Positions 46,299 through 57,955 of a stretch of DNA of 64,000 nucleotides are shown in pieces (within the stretch, counting starts at the first letter, position 1; every line of letters begins with the position of its first letter). Under the pieces are notes generated by a model that was given only the letters and a program-made list of their open reading frames with translations, was not told where the DNA came from and made no database searches. The stretch is from Acer yangbiense (taxonomy: Eukaryota > Streptophyta > Magnoliopsida > Sapindales > Sapindaceae). Location of the stretch: positions 302,794 to 366,793 of the forward strand of contig VAHF01000139.1 of the NCBI GenBank assembly GCA_008009225.1. Direction: 5' to 3'. A program made the translations under genes and the position numbers.

Positions 46299-47399
46299 AT
46301 GAATGATTTTGTACCTAGAAGTAGAATTGTCCTGAATGAGATGTCAGGAGATACAATTCCACGAGAGGTTACACAACCTAACCCAATTGTAAGTTCTGAT
46401 CCAACACAAGATCAACAACCTGCCATTCCTCGTCGTAGTGGGAGGGTTAGAACACAACCTGAAAGATACATCGGTCTGGGAGAATCAGTGGAGAATCTCC
46501 CGGGCGACGATGATCCCTACACGTATAAGGAAGCAATGGAGGATGTTGATAGTCGCCATTGGCAAAAGGCAATGCAATCTGAGATTGAATCTATGTTCGA
46601 TAACAAAGTCTGGTCCCTTGTAGACTTGCCTAAAGGGATAAAACCCATTGGGTGCAAGTGGGTATACAAGAGGAAAAGAGGTATGGATGGAAAGATGGAA
46701 ACCTTTAAAGCTAGATTGGTAGCTAAAGGGTATACACAGAAAGAAGGTATCGATTACGAGGAAACCTTCTCTCCAGTGGCCATGCTTAAATCCATTAGGA
46801 TACTCTTGTCCATTGCAGCATCTTTAGATCTAGAGATTTGGCAAATGGACGTCAAGATAACTTTCCTTAATGGAAGTCTTGACGAAAGCATCTACATGAT
46901 ACAACCAGAAGGATTCATTGAAAAAGGCCAAATGCAAAAGGTATGCAAGTTGCAGAAATCCATATATGGATTAAGCAAGCATCCAGATCCTGGAATATAA
47001 GGTTCGATCAAGCTGTCAAAGGTTTTGGATTTATTCAGAATCCTGACGAACCTTGTGTATATAAAAGGATTAAGGGCGACAAGTTGGTTTTCCTGATTCT
47101 TTATGTTGATGATATACTACTCATTGGAAACGATGTAGGTGTATTGACATCAGTAAAAGAATGGTTAGCAAAATAATTTCATATGAAGGACTTAGGAGAA
47201 GCAAGTTTTATTCTAGGTATCCAAGTAATAAGGGATAGAAAGAATAAAACGATTGCATTATCCCAAGCTTCATACATAGACAAGATCTTGTCTAGGTTTT
47301 CCATGCAGGATTCCAAGAAAGGTATGTTACCTTCAGACATGGAATCAAACTTTCTAAGGAACATGTTCCTAAGAATGAGCATGAAGAGCAATTCATGAG
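46299..47399 (+). pseudogene. copia C reverse transcriptase (frameshifted)
   Basis: An open stretch from 46299 includes the linker absent from copy A and the RT fingers and palm (GCKWVYKRKRG, ARLVAKGYTQ, QMDVK). A 1-bp loss near 46975 (GLKQASRSWN in A) shifts the frame. Catalytic YVDD is at 47102-47113. TAA at about 47174 replaces CAA. Another frameshift lies near 47333. Confidence 0.92.
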
Positions 47400-48087
47400 T
47401 AGAGTTCCATATGCCTCAGCAGTTGGAAGTCTCATGTATGCAATGCTCTGCACTAGACCAAATATTTGTTTTGCTGTTGGCATAGTTAGCAGGTTTCAAT
47501 CGAAACTTGGTCCTAATCACTGGACGGCAGTCAAGCATATTTTCAAGTATCTCAAGAGAACGTGAGATAATATGCTTGTATACTCTGGAGGGGATTTAAT
47601 TCCCATTGGGTATACAGATTCTGATTTCTAATCAGATTCTGACTCCAGAAAATCCATATCAGGGGCTGTGTTTACTATTGGAGGAGGAGCAGTCATATGG
47701 AGGAGTATCAAGCAATCTTGTATTGCTGATTCCACCATGGAAGTTGAGTATGTTGCTGCATGCGAGGCTGCCAAAGAGGCTGTTTGGCTCCACCAATTCT
47801 TGATAGACTTGGAAGTGGTTCCTAGTGCGAATAAGTAGATCACTATCTACTGTGACAACAGTGGAGCAGTGGCTAATTCGAAAGAACCAAGAAGTCACAA
47901 GAGAGGAAAACACATTGAAAGAAAGTATCATCTTTTAAGGGAGATTGTTCAAAGGGGTGACGTGACGATTACCAAAATCACGTCAGCAGAAAATCTAGCG
48001 GATCCCTTCACAAAGGCTCTACCTCAGAAGAGTTTCGATGGGCATCTAGAGAACATGGGCATGAGAGATATGACACATTTGCTATAG
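47400..48087 (+). pseudogene. copia C RNase H (stops)
   Basis: Contains VPYASAVGSLMYA, GYTDSDF, a MEVEY form of the MEAEY motif, YCDNSG and the conserved tail HIERKYHLLREIV. Stops include TAA near 47629 (CAA in A) and TAG near 47836. The natural C-terminus ends at 48087, just before the PPT. Confidence 0.92.
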
Positions 48088-48088
48088 C

Positions 48089-48101
48089 ACAAGTGGGAGA
48101 T
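48089..48101 (+). other. Polypurine tract of copia C
   Basis: CAAGTGGGAGAT, immediately before the LTR start TGTTAGG at 48102. Confidence 0.88.
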
Positions 48102-49835
48102 TGTTAGGATTATGCTCAATAGCAAGAGCGTAATATTGTAATTGACAATCTTTTTCATATTAATAAAGTGATTTCTTGTTTAACAAATCTAATAACATTT
48201 ATAGTTTAATATTATAATTGTCAAAGTAAATAATCATAAGGTCTAAAGACTATGAGAAAAGAAGAATTGTTCATACATCTGGATATGTATGAGGTAGACA
48301 CAATTCTTTAGTTAGTCTTGAATAAGTTCACAGCTTAAGTTAAAGGTTGGGCACATTTATCTTGTTAAAGTTGTAGAATTCTTTTGCTAGCATTTGAGTG
48401 GGATCAAATGAGATATGATGAGTCTAAAATCATCGGAGTGTCTTCGAGTAAAAGAAGCTAGTGCACTGGGTGCATTGAATTGGATCACAATGAAAAGCTT
48501 TATCTAGAATCGTCAATCAATAATAGTCTTTTCATTATCAGGACAATCGGAGAGTCTATCTTAATCCTGAGATAAATGATGGACTTATGGTTACAAGTGG
48601 TATCATTTGAGTTATCAATGAGTACGATTATATAGCATAGTCTATCCTCGATAGTTTGGTGATATTCATTTGTTAATCGATAGAGGACTTCATTTATAGA
48701 TATGGACATCGTGGCTCCATTTATTAAATGAGAGTATAATATCATCATATGGATATTTTGAGGTAATTGGATATTAAATCTCAACGTTGAGTTTTCGATA
48801 GTGACTATTGAAAACATGTCTTCTGGACAAGTCAAAATATCCAAGTTCAAAACGTGGTCATATGAGTAAATATGGTAACTTGGAGAGTTATAGGCGGTCT
48901 ATGAACTCTTGGCGATTACTGATATTAATCACGAGGATACATTATCTCCAACATGATTGTCTAGGGTATGAATGAGGAACATCTTCTTATTCTATGTTTG
49001 TTTAAAAGTTCAATTTTAGTTCTTTAGTGGAATGAGTTAAAATTAATGGATCGGACCTAAGTGAATCATTTGTTGATTGTGATTAGGTTATGTCTATTGA
49101 AGCTTAAATTTAGATAGCCCGCCAAGATCCCCAATCCACACGGACTTGCATGAATCACTTGATATATTCTACAGGACTAATTTACGGGTCCATCTAGAAT
49201 TGTATTAAAGTATGTGGACTTGTTTCTTTTAGTAAGAATGGGTCTAGTTCATATGTGGGCCTTTTGTTAAGGTCCAATGGATTTAATAAAATAGAAAAAC
49301 AATATATAGATATATTAATATATATGGCACATGGCCGAGATATATATAATATTATATTGTTTTATTTTTATTAATTGATTAAATGAAAATTAATTAATTG
49401 ATTGATTAATTATTTAATTAAAAATCAAAATCTTTTTCTGACTAGGAAATATGTTTCTTAGTAGTATACTATTGTGGTAGTATAATAAATATTAAAGACT
49501 TTATTTGGTAAGTAGATAAATAAAGAGAATTTATTTATCTAGTCAAAATAGGAAGTCTTTGATATAGTCACAAATACACTAAAGAGTTGGATTAGGGTTT
49601 GGAATTCTAAGGAAATCTACATAGGATTAGGATTTAAGTCAAAAAACACAAATCCTACATGGTAAAGGATTTTGGCCTCAATATATAGATATATATGAAA
49701 TATATATGGCAATTAGCCAGAATATATATGTGTATATTTATAAAGCATGAAGAGAAATATATTTAGAAAGCATGCAGACATGGGGCGCAAGATATATATA
49801 TATTTCTCAAGTGGCATGCAGAATTCATTAATATT

Positions 49836-49869
<34 letters not shown>

Positions 49870-50494
49870 ATTTATATGGCAAGCTTAATTCGTTGAATAT
49901 ATATATACTACATTCAGCAAGGAATTCGTCCTATAAATATATATATTATATTGATCAAGCAACCCTAAGGTCTTGGACTTGAGAGTTTTTTCTTTTGCTA
50001 GAGAAAAATAGAATCCAACTCTTACACTAGTGTGATAATTTCGGCCAAGAGGTATAGAGAGAAGAGTTTGTTCTTATTTCGATAGTGCACTAGTAACTTT
50101 TACATCAAAAGGTTTTGTGCACAATTTCGAATAAGGCTCACACGAGTTTCGATCATTAGATTGAGAATTCAAAAGTGACCGAAACGTTCTTCGTTATCTC
50201 TTAGAAGGTTTTGTGACTAACGAAAAAGAAAAGATTTTGTTATTCATCCTCAGGTACACAATTCAAATAAAGGGAGACCACTCTCCTAGATGATTCACAT
50301 TCGTGATTGGATTGGAAGGTCTTGCGGATTACCATCGACGCAATGTCAATCGGATCACACGACAAAGGTATGATACTTTTGATTATATATGTTTAATTAA
50401 TTAGAGGGTTAAGGTTCAAATTATGGAAAAATTTTAAAACATACTAAAACTATTTTTTAGTCTCGCTTCCGCTGCGTGTACTACGATTTTTCCC

Positions 50495-50498
<4 letters not shown>
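48102..50498 (+). repeat. 3' LTR of copia C
   Basis: 2,397 bp, TGTTAGGATTATG to CCCTACA: the only uninterrupted full copy of this LTR in the window. Reversed telobox TTAGGGTTT at 49592-49600 and several TA microsatellites (49680-49940). Right of CCCTACA lies a TA tract that belongs to a gypsy LTR. Confidence 0.94.
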
Positions 50499-50530
<32 letters not shown>

Positions 50531-51412
50531 GATTTGAAATACGATCTTTACAACTCGGTATTTGAACTATCAATATTACAGCATGGAAGAAAAATAAAGC
50601 CTAAAGGAGAACGATGGAGATGGAGCTTTTCGTGCCGGTTGATAAGTAGAAAAAGTGAATTAGAGTTTCGATCCCCTTTTCCTATGAACATATGATTAAT
50701 ATATAGGCCCGCTTTCTTGCAGAAAACTCCTAGAACCCTGGTCTAGGGTTTCAGTGATACACGTGTCTTCCTGTGGAGTCCGACAAATTAGTGGGGAAAT
50801 TGATCCCAAAAGACATGGTGATTCCTTCTATTTCGGTTCCGAAATGAGTTGACTCCTATTTAAAATAGGACACTAAATTGGCGGGAATGAATGCCGCGTT
50901 GTAGCTTGAGTTTTTATCTTGAACGGTGACATTTAATGTCTGTTTTTATATGTAGTCTACTCTTCGGGGTGCTCCCCTATTGCTTCAGCGGGGTCGGTCT
51001 ATTGGAATCCTAGTATATATCTTGCCATGTGTATGTCACGTGTTTCGCTAGTCGGGGTACCCCGGGTACCCTGCGTCTCTCACGCTCCTTTAAAAGCGAT
51101 GTTCGTGGATATCGGGGTTTCAAGAAGCGGGGTACCAGGATACTCGGGTATCGGGGTATCCGGGGTAGTTGGGTGCCAGGATCTGGTGATGGTTGTGTCT
51201 CCTAAGCCCCCACTTATTTTTTGGCATCCTAGTGCTTTTAATGGTCCCGGGGATTCTGGACCTGGCCCGGGTGGGTAAAGGCTCTTTCTATAGCCCGTCA
51301 ACTAGCAGGAGGGGTACCCGGACATCTTTTCGCTTCTACTTTGGATCCTGGCTTTCTTCTGTAAGCTAGTGGAAAATTCGTTTTTGATCCCTGCCAATTA
51401 TGACGGTTAACA
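50499..51412 (-). repeat. 3' LTR of G2, truncated
   Basis: Matches the solo LTR from its TA microsatellite to the TGTTAACC terminus at 51412. The PPT (minus AGTCAGGGGGGACTTC) follows at 51413. The left third is missing at the junction with copia C. Confidence 0.92.
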
Positions 51413-52918
51413 GAAGTCCCCCCTGACTTGAAGACCGGTGTCTTGTAGGGGTTGGAGTCAGGATTCCCTCGTCCACTCGAAGGATTTTCCGTCTTGTCCG
51501 CTTGTCTAGTCTCGTCCGCTTGGCTTCCACAATTGATGAGAGTATCTTTCTTGGATTTGATTGCATTTAATGCTCGACCCACGTATCAGATAACGTCTAT
51601 CTTCAGGTTTTAAATTGGCCGTTTTTGGCGCGATTCCCTCGAAACTATCATGATTCATCTCTGACTCCGTCTCTTCCTCTACCTCGATATCAGCCCGTCT
51701 TTGCCTATAAATGCACCCTTCCTTCTTCCCTCACACGCTCACGCTTATTTGAACCTTTCAGAGCTTCTGTTTCTTCTTTTTTCTCCTCTAAGAATCCTCT
51801 TTGCTTTCCTTCTCTTACTCAAATGGCCTCACCTTCCAACAAACCAGCTTCTACATCGGTCCTCCCAGAAGATAGCCCGACGGTCTTGGCTAATCCTCCA
51901 CCTTCTTTTTCGAATCTTTCTGACATCATTGACGAGATGCTTGATGCGGGATGAACGGGATCAGGTGATAATTCCCCGACGTCTAAAGAGCCAGAACGAG
52001 GTCGGGACGAGGGTGAAGTCGTCGATGACAGTACTCCGCTAAAACGTCGTCGTCCTAGCAAGAATCAAAGAATCTGGTCGGGTTCTGACACTGGGCCCGA
52101 AGACCTAGCCCGAATTGTTGATGAAGATGACGATGAGGCTGAAATCGAGGCAGATGAGGGGAATGCCCCAACTATCGGTCTAACTGGGGTTCACATAGGC
52201 CCATTGTCCTTCTTCCACGATGGCCGGATTGTTCCGGACTCCGTCTGTACATCTGAAACTCTTATCCGATTGAGGAGGACCTTTAGGATACCGGACTACC
52301 TCTCGCTGTCTCTCCCCCATCGGGGTTATGATGTTTATACCCCCTCTGAAGGTCGTATGCTGATCCATGTAGCCGCCTTTGAATGCAGGGTCCGGCTTCC
52401 ACTTCACCCTTCCCTCCGTCGAATACTTATAGCTTTGGAACTAGCCCCACTCCAGATTTCTCCCGGGTTCTGGAAGAACTTGACGGAGTTCTTTGTGCTC
52501 TGAAGAGAGCAATGTGAGAGAGACAACATTCAGAGGGAAGTGGGCATCGACGAGATCCGCTACATCTACCAGGTAGCCAGCTTATCACCCCAGGGTCAGT
52601 TTTATTTGAGATCTAGTAATAAAATGAAGTTCGTCATTCCCGGGGAAAACGTGAAATATAATCCCCCCTGGAAGGACGAATGGATAGTAGTCAAAGGGGA
52701 ATGGGGCCGCTCAGTGCACATCGGGGGGACCGAATATTCCGTTCCTACCCAGTTCTCTCCCAGAGATAAATGAAGTTAAGAGGAGTTGTCTCCTGAATCC
52801 AGGGGGATTCTAACAAGGATCCAGAAGCGGGGTTATATTAACATGAAGTACCCCTCATGTGACTCCTTCGAAGGAGCCTAGCTAGAGAGGTATCTGAGGA
52901 TTTCTGTCGCTGAACCGG

Positions 52919-53016
52919 GTGAGTGATCGTGCTTTGCCAACATCCTTCCTCCATTCTCTCTCTCTCTATGTTTATTATTACATATTTTCTTATGTGTATA
53001 TATATATATTTTGCAG
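52919..53016 (+). other. Intron 1 of the G2 antisense gene
   Basis: 98 bp, starts GTGAGTGATC and ends TATATTTTGCAG. It splits a codon after its first base, and removal restores the frame into the Pro-rich exon. Size and borders are typical for plants. Confidence 0.72.
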
Positions 53017-53588
53017 TTTCAGCAGTCCCTCCTCTAGCATCCCCTCCTACTGCTATAGGACCACCAATCCCGGCTTCTCAAGCACCCCCCTCTCCCATTC
53101 CTTCTCCTCCTGGCGCCGGAGTCACCTCGGGGTCTTACCCCTCGGCACCTTCCTCTCCTTCTATCTTGGCGGGGTCCCCGCTTCGTTTCCCGGACCCTTC
53201 TCTAATAAAAATTGTCGCTCGTCCTTCACTTAGCGAGATGTTGGCGAAGGCAGCCAGGGTCAAAACTTCTCCAGTCCCCAAGGCGAAGCCACCCACTAAG
53301 ATTGCTAAGCCTATAGTTGCAGCTTCCACTCCTTCTTCTCAGATTTCTTCCACCATGCGCTCCACTAGGGCGGAGAAGGCTAAACCTGCCCGGGTGGACA
53401 AAGGAAAGGATTCCACCTCTAAAGCTCTTCCCCCTGCTAGCCTTTCATCCGGGTCACGGCCATAAGATAACAACCAAGATGACATTGTTTCCAAGTTCAT
53501 CGCGGCGTGTCTCGGTGGGGGTCTGCAGTTGATGTCCTCTTTGCCTATAGAGATTTTGGCTACCAAGGGGGTTTCTCTGCTCGCCGAG

Positions 53589-53673
53589 GTATGATTCTAC
53601 TCTCTTCAAGTTGGTATACATATATAAATGCTCAGGTACCTCATTTGACTTTTTTTTTCTTTTTTTTTTTTAG
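53589..53673 (+). other. Intron 2 of the G2 antisense gene
   Basis: 85 bp, starts GTATGATTCT and ends in a long T run with TTTAG. It lies between codons (phase 0), and both neighbouring exons remain in frame. Confidence 0.72.
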
Positions 53674-54387
53674 GGCTTCAAGTTTGCCTTAGCTATCGGG
53701 CAACAGGTGGCAACTTTGAAGGAGGCCAATTTGGAAGAAGCCCGCGCCGATCTAGCCAGGTCTAAAGAAAACGTCACTGCCCTGGTCCAATCTATAACTG
53801 AGTCTGAATCTGGGAGGCAAGCTGCTCTGGTGGAGTTGGAAAGGATGCAGTGTGCTTATGACACGGAGACTATCGTTTCCACCCGGCATAAGGCTGAAAG
53901 GGAGTCCGTCAAGGCGGAGATGGCGGTCTTTTTAGATGAGAATCGGTTCCTACGGAGAACCGAAGATCTTAAAATCCCGACTGGATTCTTCCTTCACAGA
54001 CGGATATTTTACTGCCTCTTACGAGGTTGCCAAGGCCTTCCACCTCCTTTCGACTTTATAACTCCTCTTGGCTGGGATCGGGACCAAATTATGGCTAAGG
54101 CCGCAGCCCTTTCAGATGTTGGCCCAAACCAATGAGGTCCCTCAAAGGATGTCTCTGTCCCGGACCTATCTTCTTTCCCTCCTATTGCCGGATCTGGAGA
54201 AAACGTTGAGGGGGAATCTCAGGATCCAACTTCCATTCAGGAAGATGTTGGGTAGGCTTCTGTTCAACGCTCGAAGGTGGCGGGCTCTCCTGCTGCGACC
54301 AGCTCTCTTGAAGAAAGGCAGGCAAAAGGGGGACAGATGGAGGAATCCCGACAGGAAAAGCATGCAGGAGGGGGGGATGATATATGA

Positions 54388-55500
54388 CTTTGCTTTTTTC
54401 TTTATCTGAATTTATTTTTGTAACTGTTTGTAGCCCGGAAATAGGGGTGGGCACCCTGCCTAAGTTAATGAACTCTTTCCAATCTTGCGATCATTCTCTT
54501 TTACCCTCCTAATATGCTTGCTTGTTGAACTTATGCCTTGCCCCAGGATGGTGCTTGTATGTTTGAACATGATCCAAGTAAGGACTATCCTGATTCCTGT
54601 ATAGTTTTAGCTTCCATCTTAACTTACTGGTGGACGGTAGGTCTTCAGTTTGTCTTGAATACAATCCTTAGTCAATAATCTATCTTAGCAGAAATCAGCT
54701 ATTAGATATCATGTATGACCATTGCTCATTTAACTTTGCTGAATTTTTTACTGGGAATCCTGGTGATGGTTTCATCTTAGTCACCTATCAGGGTGAAACG
54801 TCTGGCTCCCAGGTGTAATGGCCTAGTTCCCTGATGCCTTGTTTCTGAGCGGCTACTAAAGCCATTTCAACTCAGACCTTTGAATGTAACAAGGAGAAGT
54901 GGCAGTACGATGCAGAAAGATGTCGGGTATCCAGATGGAGTATCTTGGCTTCTTGGTAAACTATCCTGGCAAGCAGCTATTGCCACTTTGACACCAGGTT
55001 CATCTTGGAGGGGGGGTATTCCCCGTCCGAGGCTTCAGGAGGCCCATATAGGTTCTCCTGGTCTTAATGAGATAGATCCTAGCGAGTGACTACACCCCTT
55101 ATGCATTTGAGCACCAGGTCCTTCCTGGAGTAGGGTATACCCGACCAAGGCAACAGGAACGCCATATGGCTTTTCCTGGTCTCGAGGCGAAATGGAACGA
55201 TGAAGACTTGCTTAGGCGAAATTAGGAATACTAAAACTAACTTTATTGATTTTCTCAAAAGCAAATACAAAGCAGAAAATGGTCGGGGTGTACATATCAT
55301 AAATACACCAACCGAGCTAACATCCTTCTTCAAGTCTTGAGACTAAGTCCTCCTAGAATGACCTTTCTTCCTGAGGTAACATAATGGGTACTCTCCTTTA
55401 TTTCCAAACTGTTCTGTGCTTTCCAGCTATGCCTCCCCGAGACCGGATTTATGGATGATGCGGGCATACTGCCTTGTCAATGCAGCAGAGTTAGCAGATA
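54388..55500. other. Non-coding interior of G2 between protease and antisense gene
   Basis: This is where pol of an autonomous element would lie; I find no RT, RNase H or integrase motif on either strand. The part at about 55000-55200 matches G1 array 3 (19560-19940) in element orientation. Confidence 0.75.
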
Positions 55501-56130
55501 CTACATACATGTGTGGGCTGCCTGCTGGTCTCCCTTGACTTCTCCTACCTCGGTCCCAACCGGAAACTTCAGGACATTGTGATAAATGGACAAGACTCCC
55601 TTGATGCCTGATAAAAATGGTCTTCCCAAGATTGCATTATAAGCAGATGGGGTGTCTACCACGATGAACTCAGTCATGATGTTCTGTTGAAGGGGGGTTT
55701 CTCTGACTATCACGGGCAAGATGTGTGTTCCTACTGGCATCATGAAGTCCCCTGTAAATCCGTATAAAGGTGTAGTGCAGCTGTTGTAACAGGGATTCTT
55801 CAGGTTGAGCTTCTCTAGTGCTTCTTTAAACAGAATGTCCACACTACTCCCGGTGTCTTCAAGGATACGGTGGACCCGACAATTAGCAATTTGAACCGTG
55901 ATCACCATTGGATCGTCATGGGGTTGCACTGTGTTGTAGGCATCATCCTCGGTGAAAATGATCTGAGCGGACCACGGGTATTCCCGTGATTCCCGAGATA
56001 CCCGGAACACCTCCTGGCCAGTGGCGAGTTTCAGGATCTTCCTAGCGTGATTCTTTCTTGAATTGTTGGACGTCCCAGCCAGAGTTGGTCCTCCACTGAT
56101 GGTATGGATGACATGGATATGTTGCATCAA
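55501..56130 (-). pseudogene. G2 protease
   Basis: An open stretch on the minus strand, in frame with gag. It has the aspartic protease core (LEDTGSSVDILF active site, YNAILGRPFLSGIKGV flap-distal region), typical of gypsy proteases. It is preceded by LATGQEVFRVSRESREYPWSAQIIFTEDD in the linker, split here only by readable sequence. It ends at 55501 with no pol following. Confidence 0.88.
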
Positions 56131-57881
56131 ATCCTTTCATTCGTCTTTCCTCCTTTCTTCTGCATCCCGCATCTCCTTCTGTACTTCCTTTCCCATTTTA
56201 ATGTTGTCCCGTACTTGTTACAAGAATTTCGTTAAAAGTCCTCCTCTTACCAAACTCTCAATCTAGTTGCAGAGGCTATAGCACTCAGATGTGTTGTGCC
56301 CGACATCCTCATGAAAGTCGCAATACTTGTAACGATTTCTTTGATCAGCGGGGACTTTTATTGGATCGGGCTTTCTGAGCAAGCCCTTATCGCGGATGGC
56401 TAGGTATATGGTTTCCCGAGAGGCATTGAGAGGAGTGTAATGGTTATACCAGTGTTCCTCCGTTGATATGCGGGCTACCTCTCTTAGTGGAAGAGTTGCT
56501 CGGGGTGGAGTCCTTCTTGTAGGGAATCTTTCCCGGTATTGAGGAGGCGGCGGCTTGTACGTCGATCGATTCGGAGGAGGGTTCTGGACTCTCTTCATAG
56601 GTGCCGACTTAGGAGATTCCTTCTTAGACCGCTTAGACGTCCGGGCTTCATCGTGTTCAACCTTAATTCGGAGCTGCTCATCTATATCCACCTGCTCCAG
56701 TGCCCTATCATAGGCCTCCTGGTATGTCTCAGGCGGGTGCTTGGCAAGAGATCGGAGTAACCTGCCAGCCCACAAGTTTCTTCTGAAGTTGGCGAGGGTT
56801 TCCTTCTCGGCGAATACTCCCATCTGGATCACTTCCTTGTGGAACTTTTCTACGTAAGATCTCAGTGTCTCACCCCGTTCCTGGATCACATATTGCAGAA
56901 GGACGGGATCCTTGGGGCGAGGCTTGATTCCCTGGAATTGAGCACAAAAGTCGGTAGTGAGCTTTGTGAATGAATCTACACTTCCTGGGGGCAACTTTCT
57001 GAACCAAGTCTTAGCACAGTCGGTCAGTGTTGAAAGGAACATCCTTCACATAGCTGACCGGGTAGCGTTTTGGATTTCCATCTAGTGGACAAAGCTCTCC
57101 ATGTGACTCACGGGATCCTCCGATCTTGAATACTTCTCAGTGGGCATTTTAAACTTGGGGGGCAACTCAGCTTCTCGAATCCTCTTGGAAAATGGTGCGT
57201 TCATCTCCCCCAGGGGGTTCTTCCGAGTACCCCGTTACTTTCCTTTCTTCAATTCCTCGAGCTCCTTCGCCATCTTCGCCATCTGATCCTCAAGGCGTTT
57301 GGATCCGTTATGTCCGGATCATACCACTGAGTCTTCATTGTCCGAGGTTTCTGATTCTCCATCAGGTTCCTTACGCTCCCCTTCCCGCTGATGGGTACCC
57401 CGCTGGTCCCTCCTAGATCCAGTACTGCCACCAGTGTCGGGCTAGGGATTCATTTTCCTTACCGCCAGCCTTGTTGTTGACTGGGCCCTTCTTGGTGGGA
57501 TATCGGTAGCTGATTTCGCCAATCGATGTCTGAGATTTTGGGATGATTCCGTGTTGGTAAATGCGGCCCGAGTCTGTCAAACACCGGTGCCCGGGTACTT
57601 GGTCCTGCTCCTTCTGCCAATCTGGGTGCTTCAAAGGGTATCCCTTGGGCGATCATCCGAAGGCGGATGCTCTCCACATAGGCAGCAGCATGTTGCTCTA
57701 TAGCCTTCCGAGTCGCTTCTGGGACCGTGGGGTCCTATGGTGCTGATCCGGGATTAGGCGGCGGGACTGGTACCGGGATCTGGCTTCTGGTCCCCTTCTT
57801 TTTCCCTTGATTTCTCTGGGTGGAAACGAGGGAATGGGGTTCTGAGTTCGTGGGCTGCCCCTGGGAGGATCGGTGCCTCAT
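56131..57881 (-). pseudogene. G2 gag (stops and a frameshift)
   Basis: The first ATG after the PBS is at 57881 (MRHRSSQGQPT). A TAG near 57737 (CAG-compatible) and a frame change near 57450 break the N-terminal part. The capsid core is open from 57042 to 56263: CAKTWFRKLPPGSVDSF, QYVIQERGETLRSYVEKFHKE, then a Tat/gypsy-type motif YCDFHEDVGHNTSEC. Three further stops between 56131 and 56265 separate it from protease in the same frame; TAG after CN and TGA after DE fit CAG and CGA. Confidence 0.87.
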
Positions 57882-57935
57882 CTTCTATTTTCTTCTGAGT
57901 TGAACTTAAAAGTTTGTTAATGGTGGGGGGTTGTT

Positions 57936-57955
57936 TCCTACAAACGGTGCCAAAT
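57936..57955 (-). other. Primer-binding site of G2
   Basis: Minus strand ATTTGGCACCGTTTGTAGGA directly after the LTR end GGTTAACA, in the same position and of the same TTTGG-C-CCGT form as the G1 PBS. Confidence 0.75.

Larger units (their letters stand above)
24480..50498 (+). mobile_element. Ty1/copia retrotransposon, copy C, with three inserts
   Basis: Plus-strand copia copy: 5' LTR (24480-26456 and 33043-33529), PBS, leader to 34651, gag C-terminus to RNase H (44807-48087), PPT and 3' LTR (48102-50498). Inserts are N1 in the LTR, G3 in the leader and N2 in gag. The gag N-terminus and end of the leader, about 0.9 kb in copy A, are deleted together with the 3' parts of G3 and N2. The left flank is GCTAG and the right flank TATAT, so the ends do not share a target duplication. 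Confidence 0.88.
51823..54387 (+). pseudogene. Antisense three-exon gene of G2 (Transposase_28-like, then coiled coil), decayed
   Basis: On the strand opposite to gag, starting at ATG 51823 (MASPSNKPAS). Exons 51823-52918, 53017-53588 and 53674-54387 join into one frame of 794 codons; introns of 98 bp (CGG/GTGAGT...TTGCAG) and 85 bp (GAG/GTATGA...TTTTAG) have canonical borders and pyrimidine- or T-rich 3' sides. Exon 1 has a basic KRRRPSK (possible NLS) and a region (GRIVPDSVC, FRIPDYLSLSLP, FECRVRLPLHPSLRRILIALELAPLQISPGFW) like the 'putative gypsy type transposon' family (Transposase_28). Exon 2 is Pro/Ser-rich; exon 3 is coiled coil. Internal stops lie at about 51952, 52501, 52771, 52777, 52879, 53463, 54133 and near 54250; several fit C-to-T or G-to-A. 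Function unknown. Confidence 0.75.

Noticed and set aside
52919..53016. Reading straight through intron 1 of the G2 antisense gene as coding
   Set aside because: The unspliced frame meets TGA within eight bases of the donor, and the neighbouring exons join in frame only when the GT/AG intron is removed.
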